Shown here: piece after piece, positions 16,262 through 24,745 of the stretch
How positions within the stretch are numbered: the first letter of the stretch is position 1
Layout of the letters: the number at the start of each line of letters is the position of its first letter
Source: Planctomycetota bacterium
GTDB lineage: Bacteria > Planctomycetota > UBA1135 > GCA-002686595
Assembly: GCA_021413885.1 (NCBI GenBank)
Contig: JAIOPM010000004.1
Span: forward strand, 1 to 64,000
Direction: 5' to 3'
Length of the DNA: 64,000 bases
Translations under genes and position numbers: made by a program
Notes under the pieces: model-generated
The model's database searches: none
What the model was told of the DNA's origin: nothing
The model's input: the letters and a program-made list of their open reading frames with translations, nothing else

Positions 16262-19261
16262 TCAGCGCAGCACGACTTCGGTGACGAGCTCGTCGCGACT
16301 CCATTCGCGTTGGAGACGCGCGCCGTCGATCTCCGCGCTGCCGCGCAATCCGTCGGGGCCGGAGACGTCGAGCGTGTAGCGCGACGCCGGCGGTACGAAG
16401 ATCGTCGCGAGCGTGTCGAGCTCGGGCGGAAGTCCCTCTTGGTGCTGCAGCCAGGCGTGCGTCGAGTACGGCGCGCCGCCGTCGCTCGGGCGGAAGACGA
16501 GTTCGAGATTCAGCGGCAGTGCGCGGCCGGCGGGCAGGTGGAAGCGAAGCACGGCGCGCACCGCTCGACGCGGCGTGACGTGCAAGCGCGTCGTCTCGTC
16601 GGCGGTGATGGCGAACTCGATGTGCTCCGCCGCGCAACCACCTTGGACGTCGAGCACGTAGTTGCCCACGGGTAGCTCGATCGCTCCGGGAGTCTCGTCG
16701 GCGGTGAAGAACCGCACGGTTTGCCGCTCCGGCGTGAGGAGGAGCAACAGCACCCGTTGCGGATCGACGCCTTCGACCACGTCCGTCTCGATCTCGACGC
16801 GGCCGGCGGCGCCGAGCCGCAGCGCACCGAGATCGAGCGTCGCGCCGGACACGAGCTCGAGACCTTCGCGACGCACGCTCTCGTTCTTCTCTCCGAGCGC
16901 CGACAGCGAATACGTTCCAGGCACGCACGGCCCGAAACGGAACGCGCCCGTCGCGAGATCGCTCCACTTCGAGGCACGACTCATGGTTCCGGTTCGTTCC
17001 AAACTCACCTCCGCCGCCTTCGGCGCTCCGCTCGCATCGACCAAGCGACCTTCGATCCACCCCGTCGCGCGCATCGCGTCGCCGATCACGATCGTGAGTT
17101 CCTGCTCGCCGGCGCGCACGTCGTGCATCTCGACGGCGGGGAACGTCCGGGCGGCGTCGGGCTCCCGCACCTCGAGACGCATCGGCTTCTCGACGCAATT
17201 CGTAACGCGAAAATGTCCTTCGGCGTCGCTCCGGGTCTGGGCATTGAAGCCGCGATAGGCGTCTCGACCGTCGTTCCCTTCGTCGACTGTGACATACCAA
17301 TCGGCTAGCGGCTGTTCGTGCGCATCGACGATGCGTCCGAGCAGCACGCGACCCGGATCGATGCGCGGATTCCAGACGACCTCTTCGCCGTCGACGCCGC
17401 TCGACGTCGTCCGGTCGCGGCCCGCACCCTCGCGCCACGCCTCCAACTCGAATTCTCCCGGTGCGATCGCGGCGAGTCGGTAGCTGCCGTCGGCACGCGT
17501 CTTCACTTGGCGCGTCGTGAAATGGCCGTACTCGCCGACTCGAATCTCGACGCCCTCGAGCGGCTTTCCGTTCGGCTCGCTCGCGATGCCTTTCACCGTG
17601 ACGCCCGCGCCGAGTTTCACTTCCTTCGCCGTGACCCCACCTGTTTCGAGCACGACGCGATCGATCCACGGCGCGAGGCCGGAGGTGCTGACGACCACGT
17701 TCACCTTCCCGGGCGCCAAGCTCGCCACCGAGCAGTTGCCTTCGGCGTCGGTGATGTCGAGATAGGTAAGCGGTTGCTGGGTGTGCGCGTACATCTCGTA
17801 GCCTTCGCGCTTCGCGTCGAGTTCGCTGATCTGCACGCGCGCGCCCTCGACCGGCTCACCGTCCGGGCCGACGACGTGCACGGCGAGCGCGGCGCCGCGA
17901 CCTTGGAGGATCAGCACGACCTCGCGCCGCTCTCCCGCACTGCCGCTTGGCCAGAGCGTCGGCGACGGCGAGTGCCCGATCTTGCGTGCGCCGATCCCGT
18001 GGGCGTCGGGGATGTCGCGCAACACGAAGCGGCCGTCGGCGTCGCTGGTCGCGACCGTGGAGCCCGACTGTCCGGGGCCGTAGTCGGAGAGCCAGATCTC
18101 GGCGTCCGCGACCGCGGAGCCGGCGGGATCGACGACGCGTCCGGCGACTTCGAGGCCCACCGGCACAGCGAAGGTTGCGCGCGCTTCCTCGCCTGCTCGT
18201 ACGTCGACGTTGCGACCGTCGCCGCGATCGACGTAGACGCCGACTCTGCCTGGAATGAGATGCTCGAGCCGGGCCTCGCCCTTCTCGTCGGTTCGCACGC
18301 GGAAGCTCGCGAGGTACGGATCGAGCGCGCCCCACGGAAACGCGTTCAACACGATCCCCGCCGCCGGCGTTCCGTCGGACCACGTCACCGCGACGCGGAT
18401 CGAGCCGAGCGTCGCGATGGGCGTGCGCGCGGAGCTCGCGCTCGAATTCGTCGCGTCGGTCGGAGCTGCGAGCATTGCGTCCGACGGCTTCGACTCGCCG
18501 ACGTAGGCAATGGAGCGCAGCAAGTCGACGTCCGTCGCATCGCGCGTGTTCGTCGAGTCCCCGTGCGATCCGCTGGTTCCGAGTCGAACCGCGAAGAACG
18601 CGGCGAGCACCAGCGCCGCCGCGACAGCCAACTTGATCTTCGTACTCACGATCACGGCGCCCGTCGTCACGCTTCCAGCGGTCCCGAGTCCGCCGCCAAC
18701 GAGCCCCGCGCGCTCGCCGTCGACCAATCCGACGAGGCCGAGAGCCCACGCGCGCCGTTCGCCGCCGTGCTCGCGATCGAGGCGTTCGCGCAACTGCGCG
18801 AGCGCTCGAGCGTGGCGGCTGCGCACGGTCGCGAGCGGCTCGTTCGTTCGCGCCGCGATCTCCGCGAGCTCGAGGCCCTCGAAGTAGCGCAACAGGATCG
18901 TCGAACGATACGGCTCGTCGAGCGCGAGCACCGCGTCGGTGACCGCGCGCAACGTGTCGGCTCGCTCGACCGCGTCCGCCGACGAGCTCAGCGCCTCGTC
19001 CTTCGCGACGGCGCGTTCGCGCGCGGCGCGACGCTGCTCGCCGCGGCGTCGCTTGAACGCGAGGTTGCGCACGACGCGCGCCATCCAGGCTCGCGGCGAC
19101 TCGATCTCGTGCTCGCGGCGTTGCAGCGCGGTGAGCCACGTCGTCTGCACGACGTCTTCGCTCGCGTGTTCGTCCCGCAGGAGCCCCTGCGCCAACGCGC
19201 GCAGGAAACCGGCTTGCGCCAACAAGGCCTCCGGCGGAAGCTCCGAACGGGACTCGGTCAT
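16262..19261 (-). CDS. ECF-type sigma factor fused to a transmembrane span and tandem extracytoplasmic CarboxypepD_reg-like domains
   Basis: One open frame of 999 residues. Residues about 12-75 are sigma region 2 (HASEDVVQTTWLTALQRREH, then W-M-A-R-V-V-R-N-L-A-F). Residues about 104-158 are region 4 (YRSTILLRYFEGLELAEIAA, then ATVRSRHARAL). A hydrophobic span follows at about 209-226, and then roughly 770 residues of repeated beta-sandwich domains of the carboxypeptidase-regulatory type (GRVVDPAGSAVADAEIWLSD; GIASEPNGKPLEGVEIRVGE; GRIVDAHEQPLADWYVTVDE). Sigma and sensor are thus one polypeptide, with the tail predicted outside the membrane. The ATG at 19261 fits the sigma N-terminus. A purine-rich AGGAGAGG lies about 19 bases upstream and can pair with a nearby CCTCTC. 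Confidence 0.8.
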   Translation of the reverse strand: MTESRSELPPEALLAQAGFLRALAQGLLRDEHASEDVVQTTWLTALQRREHEIESPRAWMARVVRNLAFKRRRGEQRRAARERAVAKDEALSSSADAVERADTLRAVTDAVLALDEPYRSTILLRYFEGLELAEIAARTNEPLATVRSRHARALAQLRERLDREHGGERRAWALGLVGLVDGERAGLVGGGLGTAGSVTTGAVIVSTKIKLAVAAALVLAAFFAVRLGTSGSHGDSTNTRDATDVDLLRSIAYVGESKPSDAMLAAPTDATNSSASSARTPIATLGSIRVAVTWSDGTPAAGIVLNAFPWGALDPYLASFRVRTDEKGEARLEHLIPGRVGVYVDRGDGRNVDVRAGEEARATFAVPVGLEVAGRVVDPAGSAVADAEIWLSDYGPGQSGSTVATSDADGRFVLRDIPDAHGIGARKIGHSPSPTLWPSGSAGERREVVLILQGRGAALAVHVVGPDGEPVEGARVQISELDAKREGYEMYAHTQQPLTYLDITDAEGNCSVASLAPGKVNVVVSTSGLAPWIDRVVLETGGVTAKEVKLGAGVTVKGIASEPNGKPLEGVEIRVGEYGHFTTRQVKTRADGSYRLAAIAPGEFELEAWREGAGRDRTTSSGVDGEEVVWNPRIDPGRVLLGRIVDAHEQPLADWYVTVDEGNDGRDAYRGFNAQTRSDAEGHFRVTNCVEKPMRLEVREPDAARTFPAVEMHDVRAGEQELTIVIGDAMRATGWIEGRLVDASGAPKAAEVSLERTGTMSRASKWSDLATGAFRFGPCVPGTYSLSALGEKNESVRREGLELVSGATLDLGALRLGAAGRVEIETDVVEGVDPQRVLLLLLTPERQTVRFFTADETPGAIELPVGNYVLDVQGGCAAEHIEFAITADETTRLHVTPRRAVRAVLRFHLPAGRALPLNLELVFRPSDGGAPYSTHAWLQHQEGLPPELDTLATIFVPPASRYTLDVSGPDGLRGSAEIDGARLQREWSRDELVTEVVLR

Positions 19262-19358
19262 GGGTGTGACGAGAGGAAAGCCTCTCCTTTCTACCCACAC
19301 GTCCCCGCGGTCGCGCGGAACGCTGCAGCCGAGCGCGATTTCTCGACGACGATCCGCG

Positions 19359-20831
19359 CTACAACGCGCTCGCGACGCGCCGGAAGTGGTGGCCGACGAT
19401 CGCGAACTCGATCGCGCGCGGGAACTGGCGCGGACGCCTTAGCAACGTGCTCGCGAACAACCGCCAGTACCCGAACCGCCCGCGATGGCGTGCACCGAGC
19501 AGCCAGATCGAGCGCACGAAGGCGCGCACGTCGGTCGACGAGAGGCGCGGCGTCGGGCCGCTCGGACGGTGGTGCTTCAGGAACGTGCGCACGCGTTCGT
19601 AGTAGGCCTTCGGTTCGTAGAGTCGCTGCATCAACTCGCGGTAGCCGCCTTGAAGGAACTCGCGCGCGAGCCGCGGCTCGAAGTTGAGGACCGCCTGCGT
19701 GTTGTTTCCGGTGCTCGCGGTGCGCAAGCGCCCTTCGCGATCGAGCCGACGGTAGAGCCGCGTCTGCGGCAGCGCGGTCAACAGTCCGACCATCGCGGTC
19801 ACCACGCCCGAGCGCTGGATGAACTCGAACTGACGATGGAAGATGTCGGGTCCGTCGCTGTCGAAGCCGACGATGAAACCGCCCATGACTTCCATTCCGG
19901 CGCGTTGGATCGTCCGCACCGAGCCGACCAGATCGCGGCCCTCGTTCTGCAACTTGTGGCACTCGCGCAGGCTCGCGTTCGACGGCGTCTCGATACCGAC
20001 GAACACCTTCTTGAAACCGGCGCGCGTCATCAGCTCGCAGAGCTCCGGATCGTCGGCGAGGTTGACCGACGCCTCGGTGAAGAAGCCCATCGACGGCCGA
20101 ACGCGTTCGCGCCACGCGATGATCGCGCGCAGCAGCTCCTTGGTGCGCTTCTTGTCGCCGATGAAGTTGTCGTCGACGACGAAGACCATTTCCTTCCAAC
20201 CGCGCCGGCGGAGGGCGTCGAGCTCGGCTACGAGCTGCGCCGGCGCCTTGGTGCGCGGCACGCGGCCGTTCATCACGACGATGTCGCAGAACTCGCAGTC
20301 GTACGGACAACCGCGCGAGAACTGCACCGACATCGTGACGTAGCGGCGGAGGTCGACGAGATCCCAGCGCGGCACCGGCGTGTCGTGGAGTTGCGGGAAG
20401 CTGGCGCCCCGGTACACGCGTCGCGGCGTTCCGCGCAGCAGATCGGCGACGAGTTCGTGGACGACGCTCTCCGCCTCGCCGAGCACGAAGTGCTCGACGT
20501 CCGTGAAGTCCTCGTGCCCGGTGGTGAACAGCGGCCCGCCGGCGACGACCGGTCGCCCGAGCGCGCGACAACGCGCGACCACGTCTTCGACCGACGCGCG
20601 GTGGACGATCATCGCGCCGAGGAAGACGTAGTCGGCGGCGAGGATCGCTTCGTCGGGCAGCTCCTCGACGTCCAAGTCGACCAACTCGAGCTCCCATTCG
20701 CGCGGCAGCAACGCCGCGACCGTCAAGAGCCCGAGCGGCGCGAACGCCGCGCGCTTCGCGACGAACGGCAGCGAGTGCTTGAAGCTCCAGAACGTGTCCG
20801 GGCTCCGGGGGTGGACGAGCAAGACCCTCAC
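19359..20831 (-). CDS. B12-binding domain radical SAM protein
   Basis: A 490-residue enzyme. The N-terminal 140 residues form a cobalamin-binding-like Rossmann domain starting MRVLLVHPRSPDTFWSFKHS. The radical SAM core carries the iron-sulphur motif C-x3-C-x2-C at C175, C179 and C182 (FSRGCPYDCEFCD). A helical C-terminal extension follows, of the type attached to hopanoid C-2 methylase-like and related proteins (DUF4070-like). Such enzymes do radical methylations or other chemistry on unactivated carbon. The sequence does not fix the substrate. It lies between the sigma fusion and the NHL protein, all on the minus strand, but 100 or more bases separate each pair. Confidence 0.8.
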   Translation of the reverse strand: MRVLLVHPRSPDTFWSFKHSLPFVAKRAAFAPLGLLTVAALLPREWELELVDLDVEELPDEAILAADYVFLGAMIVHRASVEDVVARCRALGRPVVAGGPLFTTGHEDFTDVEHFVLGEAESVVHELVADLLRGTPRRVYRGASFPQLHDTPVPRWDLVDLRRYVTMSVQFSRGCPYDCEFCDIVVMNGRVPRTKAPAQLVAELDALRRRGWKEMVFVVDDNFIGDKKRTKELLRAIIAWRERVRPSMGFFTEASVNLADDPELCELMTRAGFKKVFVGIETPSNASLRECHKLQNEGRDLVGSVRTIQRAGMEVMGGFIVGFDSDGPDIFHRQFEFIQRSGVVTAMVGLLTALPQTRLYRRLDREGRLRTASTGNNTQAVLNFEPRLAREFLQGGYRELMQRLYEPKAYYERVRTFLKHHRPSGPTPRLSSTDVRAFVRSIWLLGARHRGRFGYWRLFASTLLRRPRQFPRAIEFAIVGHHFRRVASAL

Positions 20832-20947
20832 ACTTCGACGCTAGCCCGCGCGCGCCGTGCGTTCCATTGCACGCAGTGCGCAGCGAAGACGCCCGCCGAC
20901 CGACTTGGTGCGTAGGTCGTGCGTACTCCGCCGCGAGTCGAACGCGC

Positions 20948-22915
20948 TCAGCGCTTCTCTTCGATCACGAACTTCGGTTTGCCGCGCGGGCCGGTCTCGA
21001 CCTCGAGCGTCCAACGGCTCGAGCGCAGACGGCACAGACCCGCGGCGTCGCACACGTAGTAGAGCGCTTGCACGAAGAGTCGGCCGCTGCCGAGGACGCC
21101 GAGCGGAATGCTCGTGCGTTCCGACTTGATCGAGCCCGCGATCGACTTCGCCGCGGTCAGGCCGAAATCGTGGAGGACGCGGTACTGCGACGGAGCTTGC
21201 GGCGCGAGCTTCTCGCCGGGAAGGAGCGTGAGCACGAGCTCCATCTCCGCCTCGCCCGGTTCGAGCAACGCCTTGACGACGCCGAAGTCGCGCGTGCCCG
21301 GCAACGCGGGCAACGGTTGGCCGTCGACGGAGCCGGCGCCGCTCTCGATCGTGACGTGCGCGGGAATCGGCACGCCTTCGAGCGCGAGCGTGCGCACCGT
21401 GTGCTCGACGAGATCGATCACGCGCACCGCGTGGTTGTTGGTGTCGGCGACGTAGAGCGAACGCTCGAACACGGCGAGGCCGCCGGGCTCGCGGAAGTTC
21501 GCTTCGGCGACTTCGTCGTCGGCCGCGCCGGGTTCGCCGTCGCCGGCGAAGCTCGTCACCGTTCCCGACCGCAAGTCGATCCACCTGATCTTGTGGTTGA
21601 ACGTGTCGGCGACGTAGAGCACGTCCTGATCGAACGCGAGGCCGAGCGGATGTTGGAAGCGCTTCCCGAGTCCGCGTCCGTCCTGATCGCCGAAGACGAA
21701 CAGGTTCTGCGGGTTCGGATCGCCGCCCGCGACCGTGCCGACGCGGCCCGCGACGATGTCGACGATGCGCACGGAGCTCGCTTCGGCATCCGCGACGAAC
21801 ATCAGATCGCCGGCGAGCGCGAGACCCGACGGTTGCGCGAACGCCGCTTGCGCCGACGGGCCGTCGAGCCGTTGCTCGGTCCCGTCGCCCGCGATCGGAC
21901 CGATCGTTCCGGCGCCGAGGTCGAGGCGCCAGAGCTGGTGCGTCCCTGCCATCGCGACGTAGATCGCGTCGTCGCGCGCGACGAGATCCCACGGCGAGTT
22001 GAGGCCGATCTCGCGAGCCTTGTGCACGCCGGCGCGGAGGTAGCCGAGCGTGCCGTTGCCCGCGACCGTCGTCACCGTGTTCGTGAGCAAGTCGACCTTG
22101 CGGATCGCGTGGTTCTGCGTGTCGGCGACGTAGAGAGCGCCGCCGTCGAACGCGAGGCCCTGCGGTTTGCGGAAGCACGCTTCGGCGAGCGAACCGTCGA
22201 CGAAACCGGGCCGCCCCGAACCGATCGCGCACACGAACTTGCCGTCGAGCGTCGTGACGACGATGCGATCGTGGCCGGTGTCGGCGAGGTAGAGCTCGCG
22301 CGCGCTCGGACGAACGCTGAGCTTGCCGGGGAACGCGAGCTCGCGCGCGAACTCGAGATCGCGTTCGAGGCGCAGCGGCAACGGACGCGGGTCGACGCTC
22401 GGCGAACCGGCGTACATCGCGAGCGCTTGCTCGATCAACACCTCGAGCCCGGCGCGTTGGCCTTCGCCCGCGACTTGGCCGAGCACGAAACCGTCCGGCG
22501 AAAGGATCACGATCGTCGGCCACGAGCGGACTTGGAAGCTCCTCCAGATCTCGAACTCCCGATCGAGGACGACCGCGTGCTCGATCCCTTCGCGCAGCAC
22601 CGCTTGGCGGACGTGGGCGGCGTCGGTTTCGTTGGCGAACTTCGCCGAGTGGCAACCGACGAACGCGACCGGCGCGCCGGCGAATTTTTCTTCGAGCGCG
22701 ACGAGATCCTCGAGGACGTGCGCGCAGTGGATGCTGCTGTACGTCCAGAAGTGGAGCACCACGACCTTGCCGCGCAGGTCGGCGGCGAGCGAGAGCGGTC
22801 GCTTGGTGTTGAGCCACGTCCTGTCGGCGCCGAAATCCGGCGCGGGGATCCGCAGCTTGGCGTTGTTGGCGAGGAGCTCGCGCGCTTTCTGCACGAGCTG
22901 GGCACGATCGGTCAT
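20948..22915 (-). CDS. NHLRC2-like protein: thioredoxin-like domain plus NHL beta-propeller
   Basis: A 655-residue protein. Residues about 25-170 are a thioredoxin-like/TlpA-type domain (LRGKVVVLHFWTYSSIHCAH; WPTIVILSPDGFVLGQ). Residues about 200-530 are NHL repeats (PSARELYLADTGHDRIVVTT; GLAFDQDVLYVADTFNHKIR; VADTNNHAVRVIDL). The C-terminus is a beta-rich domain. This is the same three-part order as animal NHLRC2 and its bacterial relatives. In those proteins the active site reads C-C-I-N-C. Here it is S-S-I-H-C (residues 60-64), so the usual cysteine pair is missing and disulphide exchange by the normal mechanism is not expected. No signal peptide is seen. Confidence 0.8.
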   Translation of the reverse strand: MTDRAQLVQKARELLANNAKLRIPAPDFGADRTWLNTKRPLSLAADLRGKVVVLHFWTYSSIHCAHVLEDLVALEEKFAGAPVAFVGCHSAKFANETDAAHVRQAVLREGIEHAVVLDREFEIWRSFQVRSWPTIVILSPDGFVLGQVAGEGQRAGLEVLIEQALAMYAGSPSVDPRPLPLRLERDLEFARELAFPGKLSVRPSARELYLADTGHDRIVVTTLDGKFVCAIGSGRPGFVDGSLAEACFRKPQGLAFDGGALYVADTQNHAIRKVDLLTNTVTTVAGNGTLGYLRAGVHKAREIGLNSPWDLVARDDAIYVAMAGTHQLWRLDLGAGTIGPIAGDGTEQRLDGPSAQAAFAQPSGLALAGDLMFVADAEASSVRIVDIVAGRVGTVAGGDPNPQNLFVFGDQDGRGLGKRFQHPLGLAFDQDVLYVADTFNHKIRWIDLRSGTVTSFAGDGEPGAADDEVAEANFREPGGLAVFERSLYVADTNNHAVRVIDLVEHTVRTLALEGVPIPAHVTIESGAGSVDGQPLPALPGTRDFGVVKALLEPGEAEMELVLTLLPGEKLAPQAPSQYRVLHDFGLTAAKSIAGSIKSERTSIPLGVLGSGRLFVQALYYVCDAAGLCRLRSSRWTLEVETGPRGKPKFVIEEKR

Positions 22916-22916
22916 C

Positions 22917-24308
22917 TCATTCTCCGAAGAGGAGAGCGAGCACGCGCTCGCTCACCGAAGTCATCTCGACGCTCGAACCGCGCGGTGCGCCGCCGCAACG
23001 ATTCCAAGGCAGTGAACACAGGAAGACCGGCCCGTCGCGCGGATCGTCGGGCACGCGACCGTGGCTTCCGCGCACCAGACTCGCGTCGAGCGGGATCACG
23101 TCCATCAAGTAGCGCAGCCCGAGCTTCTTCTGCGCGAGCCGTGTCGCGACGCGCAGCTTCGGACTCGCGAGCTTCGGATCGACGAAGAGCTCGCACGGGT
23201 CGTAACCGGGCTTGCGATGGATGTCGACGGTGCGCGCGAAGTCGGGCGCGTTCGCGTCGTCGAGCCAGTAGTAGTAGGTGAACCAGCTCTCGCGCTTCGC
23301 GATCACGACGAGGTCGCCGGCGCGCGGATGATCGAGACCGGCGGCGCGTTTCTCCGCGTCGTCGAGCACGCGCTCGACGCCCGGCAACGCGGCGAGCACT
23401 TCGCGCGCGGCGGATTTCGAGCGCTCGTCCTTGGTGTGCACGTGCGCGATCTGGTGATCGGCGACCGCGAACGCGCGACTGGCGAACGGATCGAGCAGTT
23501 CGCCTTGCGGCGTTTCGCGCACCGCGAGCAGGCCGGCGGTGCGCAGCGCGCGATTCAGGTGCTCGTGGCCGGTCACCGCGTTCAAGCCGTACTCGCTGAC
23601 GACGACGGTCGCGGCGCCGGCGCGACCCGCGGCGTCGCGGATCTTCTTGCAGAGCGCGTCGACTTCACCGAGCGCCTTGCGCGAGCGCGGATCGTCCGGT
23701 CCGAAACGTTGGTGGTCGTAGTCGAGATGCGGCAGGTAGACCATCGTCAACGTCGGATGTTGACGCGCGAGCGTGCGAATCGCCGCCTCGGCGAGCCACG
23801 CGCTCGACGGCAAGCCCGACTTCGGTCCCCAGAAGTCGAAGAACGGAAACGGGCCGAGCTCGGCCTCGAGCCACGCCGCGTAGTCCGTCGGCGCGCCGTA
23901 CACCGCCGGGATCTTGCGTCCGTCCGCCGGATAGAACGGGCGCGGCGTGATCGACCACTCGACCGCGGCGCCCATGTTCCACCACCAGAAGATCTTCGCG
24001 CACGTGAAGGTCGGATCGCGTTCGCGCGCGAGCTCGTAGAGCTTCTTCCCGCGCACCAACGCGTTCGCTTGACGCCACAGCGCGATGTCGAACGTCTCGC
24101 GATCGAACCAACCGTTGCCGACGACGCCGTGCTCGCTCGGGAGCTTGCCGGTCAACATCGTCGCTTGCGCGCTGCACGTCACCGCGGGCAGGATCGCGTT
24201 CATCGGCGCACCCGCGCCGGTCTTCGCGAGCTCGCTCAACGTCGGCGTCTCGGGCCCGAGCAGGCGGCTCGTCAACCCGACGACATCGATCAGCACGACG
24301 GGACGCAT
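22917..24308 (-). CDS. Alkaline phosphatase superfamily protein (nucleotide pyrophosphatase/phosphodiesterase-like)
   Basis: A 463-residue enzyme of the alkaline phosphatase superfamily. Metal-site and nucleophile positions are visible: an N-terminal aspartate in LIDVVGLT, a threonine nucleophile candidate in AVTCSAQATMLTG, PHLDYDHQRFG, SEYGLN and VADHQIAHVHTKD. Members cleave phosphomono- or diesters with two metal ions. The SEYG segment replaces the common S-D-H-G, as in EboF-like proteins, so substrate preference may differ. The gene ends one base before the start region of the NHLRC2-like gene and is probably co-transcribed with it. Confidence 0.75.
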   Translation of the reverse strand: MRPVVLIDVVGLTSRLLGPETPTLSELAKTGAGAPMNAILPAVTCSAQATMLTGKLPSEHGVVGNGWFDRETFDIALWRQANALVRGKKLYELARERDPTFTCAKIFWWWNMGAAVEWSITPRPFYPADGRKIPAVYGAPTDYAAWLEAELGPFPFFDFWGPKSGLPSSAWLAEAAIRTLARQHPTLTMVYLPHLDYDHQRFGPDDPRSRKALGEVDALCKKIRDAAGRAGAATVVVSEYGLNAVTGHEHLNRALRTAGLLAVRETPQGELLDPFASRAFAVADHQIAHVHTKDERSKSAAREVLAALPGVERVLDDAEKRAAGLDHPRAGDLVVIAKRESWFTYYYWLDDANAPDFARTVDIHRKPGYDPCELFVDPKLASPKLRVATRLAQKKLGLRYLMDVIPLDASLVRGSHGRVPDDPRDGPVFLCSLPWNRCGGAPRGSSVEMTSVSERVLALLFGE

Positions 24309-24384
24309 GAGGGGCGAAGATCTTACGCGCCGAGCGTCGAACCGCGACGCGTCCGACGTGCGAGGGAATTGCTAAGATCCGCGG

Positions 24385-24735
24385 ATGCTCTCCAAGCTCT
24401 TCGGTTTCCTGCGCGGCAAGGGTGTGCTGGTCCAGGGCGTCGACAAGTTGCCCGAGGGACAGGCGAGAATCCTGTCGCTCGGCGATCCGCTCGCCGGCGG
24501 CAAGCAGATCGTGCTGTGTCGGCTCGAGGGCAAGCTCTACGCGGTCGATCGAATCTGCCCGCACGAAGGCGGACGGATCAACGAAGGTCCGTTGGTCGAC
24601 GGCAAGTACTACGTGTGCCCGTTGCACAGCTACAAGTTCGACCCGAAGACCGGCGAGTCGATCGACATCGGCTGCAAGGCCGCGAAGACCTACAAGGTCG
24701 AGGCGAAGGGCAAGGACTGCGAGATCTTCGTCTGA
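24385..24735 (+). CDS. Rieske-type [2Fe-2S] ferredoxin-like protein
   Basis: A 116-residue soluble protein with both halves of the Rieske motif: C-P-H-E-G-G-R near residue 66 and C-P-L-H-S-Y near residue 87. The cluster should thus be bound by two cysteines and two histidines. The size and lack of membrane span match the NirD/biphenyl-dioxygenase-ferredoxin-like group of electron carriers. No oxygenase or nitrite-reductase subunit is adjacent, so its partner cannot be named. It is divergent from the phosphatase gene and convergent with the membrane protein at 24746. Confidence 0.85.
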   Translation: MLSKLFGFLRGKGVLVQGVDKLPEGQARILSLGDPLAGGKQIVLCRLEGKLYAVDRICPHEGGRINEGPLVDGKYYVCPLHSYKFDPKTGESIDIGCKAAKTYKVEAKGKDCEIFV

Positions 24736-24745
24736 GCCGGTGAGC

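Noticed and set aside
19359..20831. Hopanoid C-2 methylase (HpnP)
   Set aside because: The architecture is similar, but the window has no other hopanoid gene and the sequence cannot be separated by eye from other B12 radical SAM families.
20867..23281. 804-codon plus-strand open frame
   Set aside because: It is the shadow of the NHLRC2-like gene: arginine/glutamate-rich, with no family motif.
22917..24308. Part of an eboABCDEF cluster
   Set aside because: The phosphodiesterase resembles EboF, but none of the other ebo genes is adjacent.
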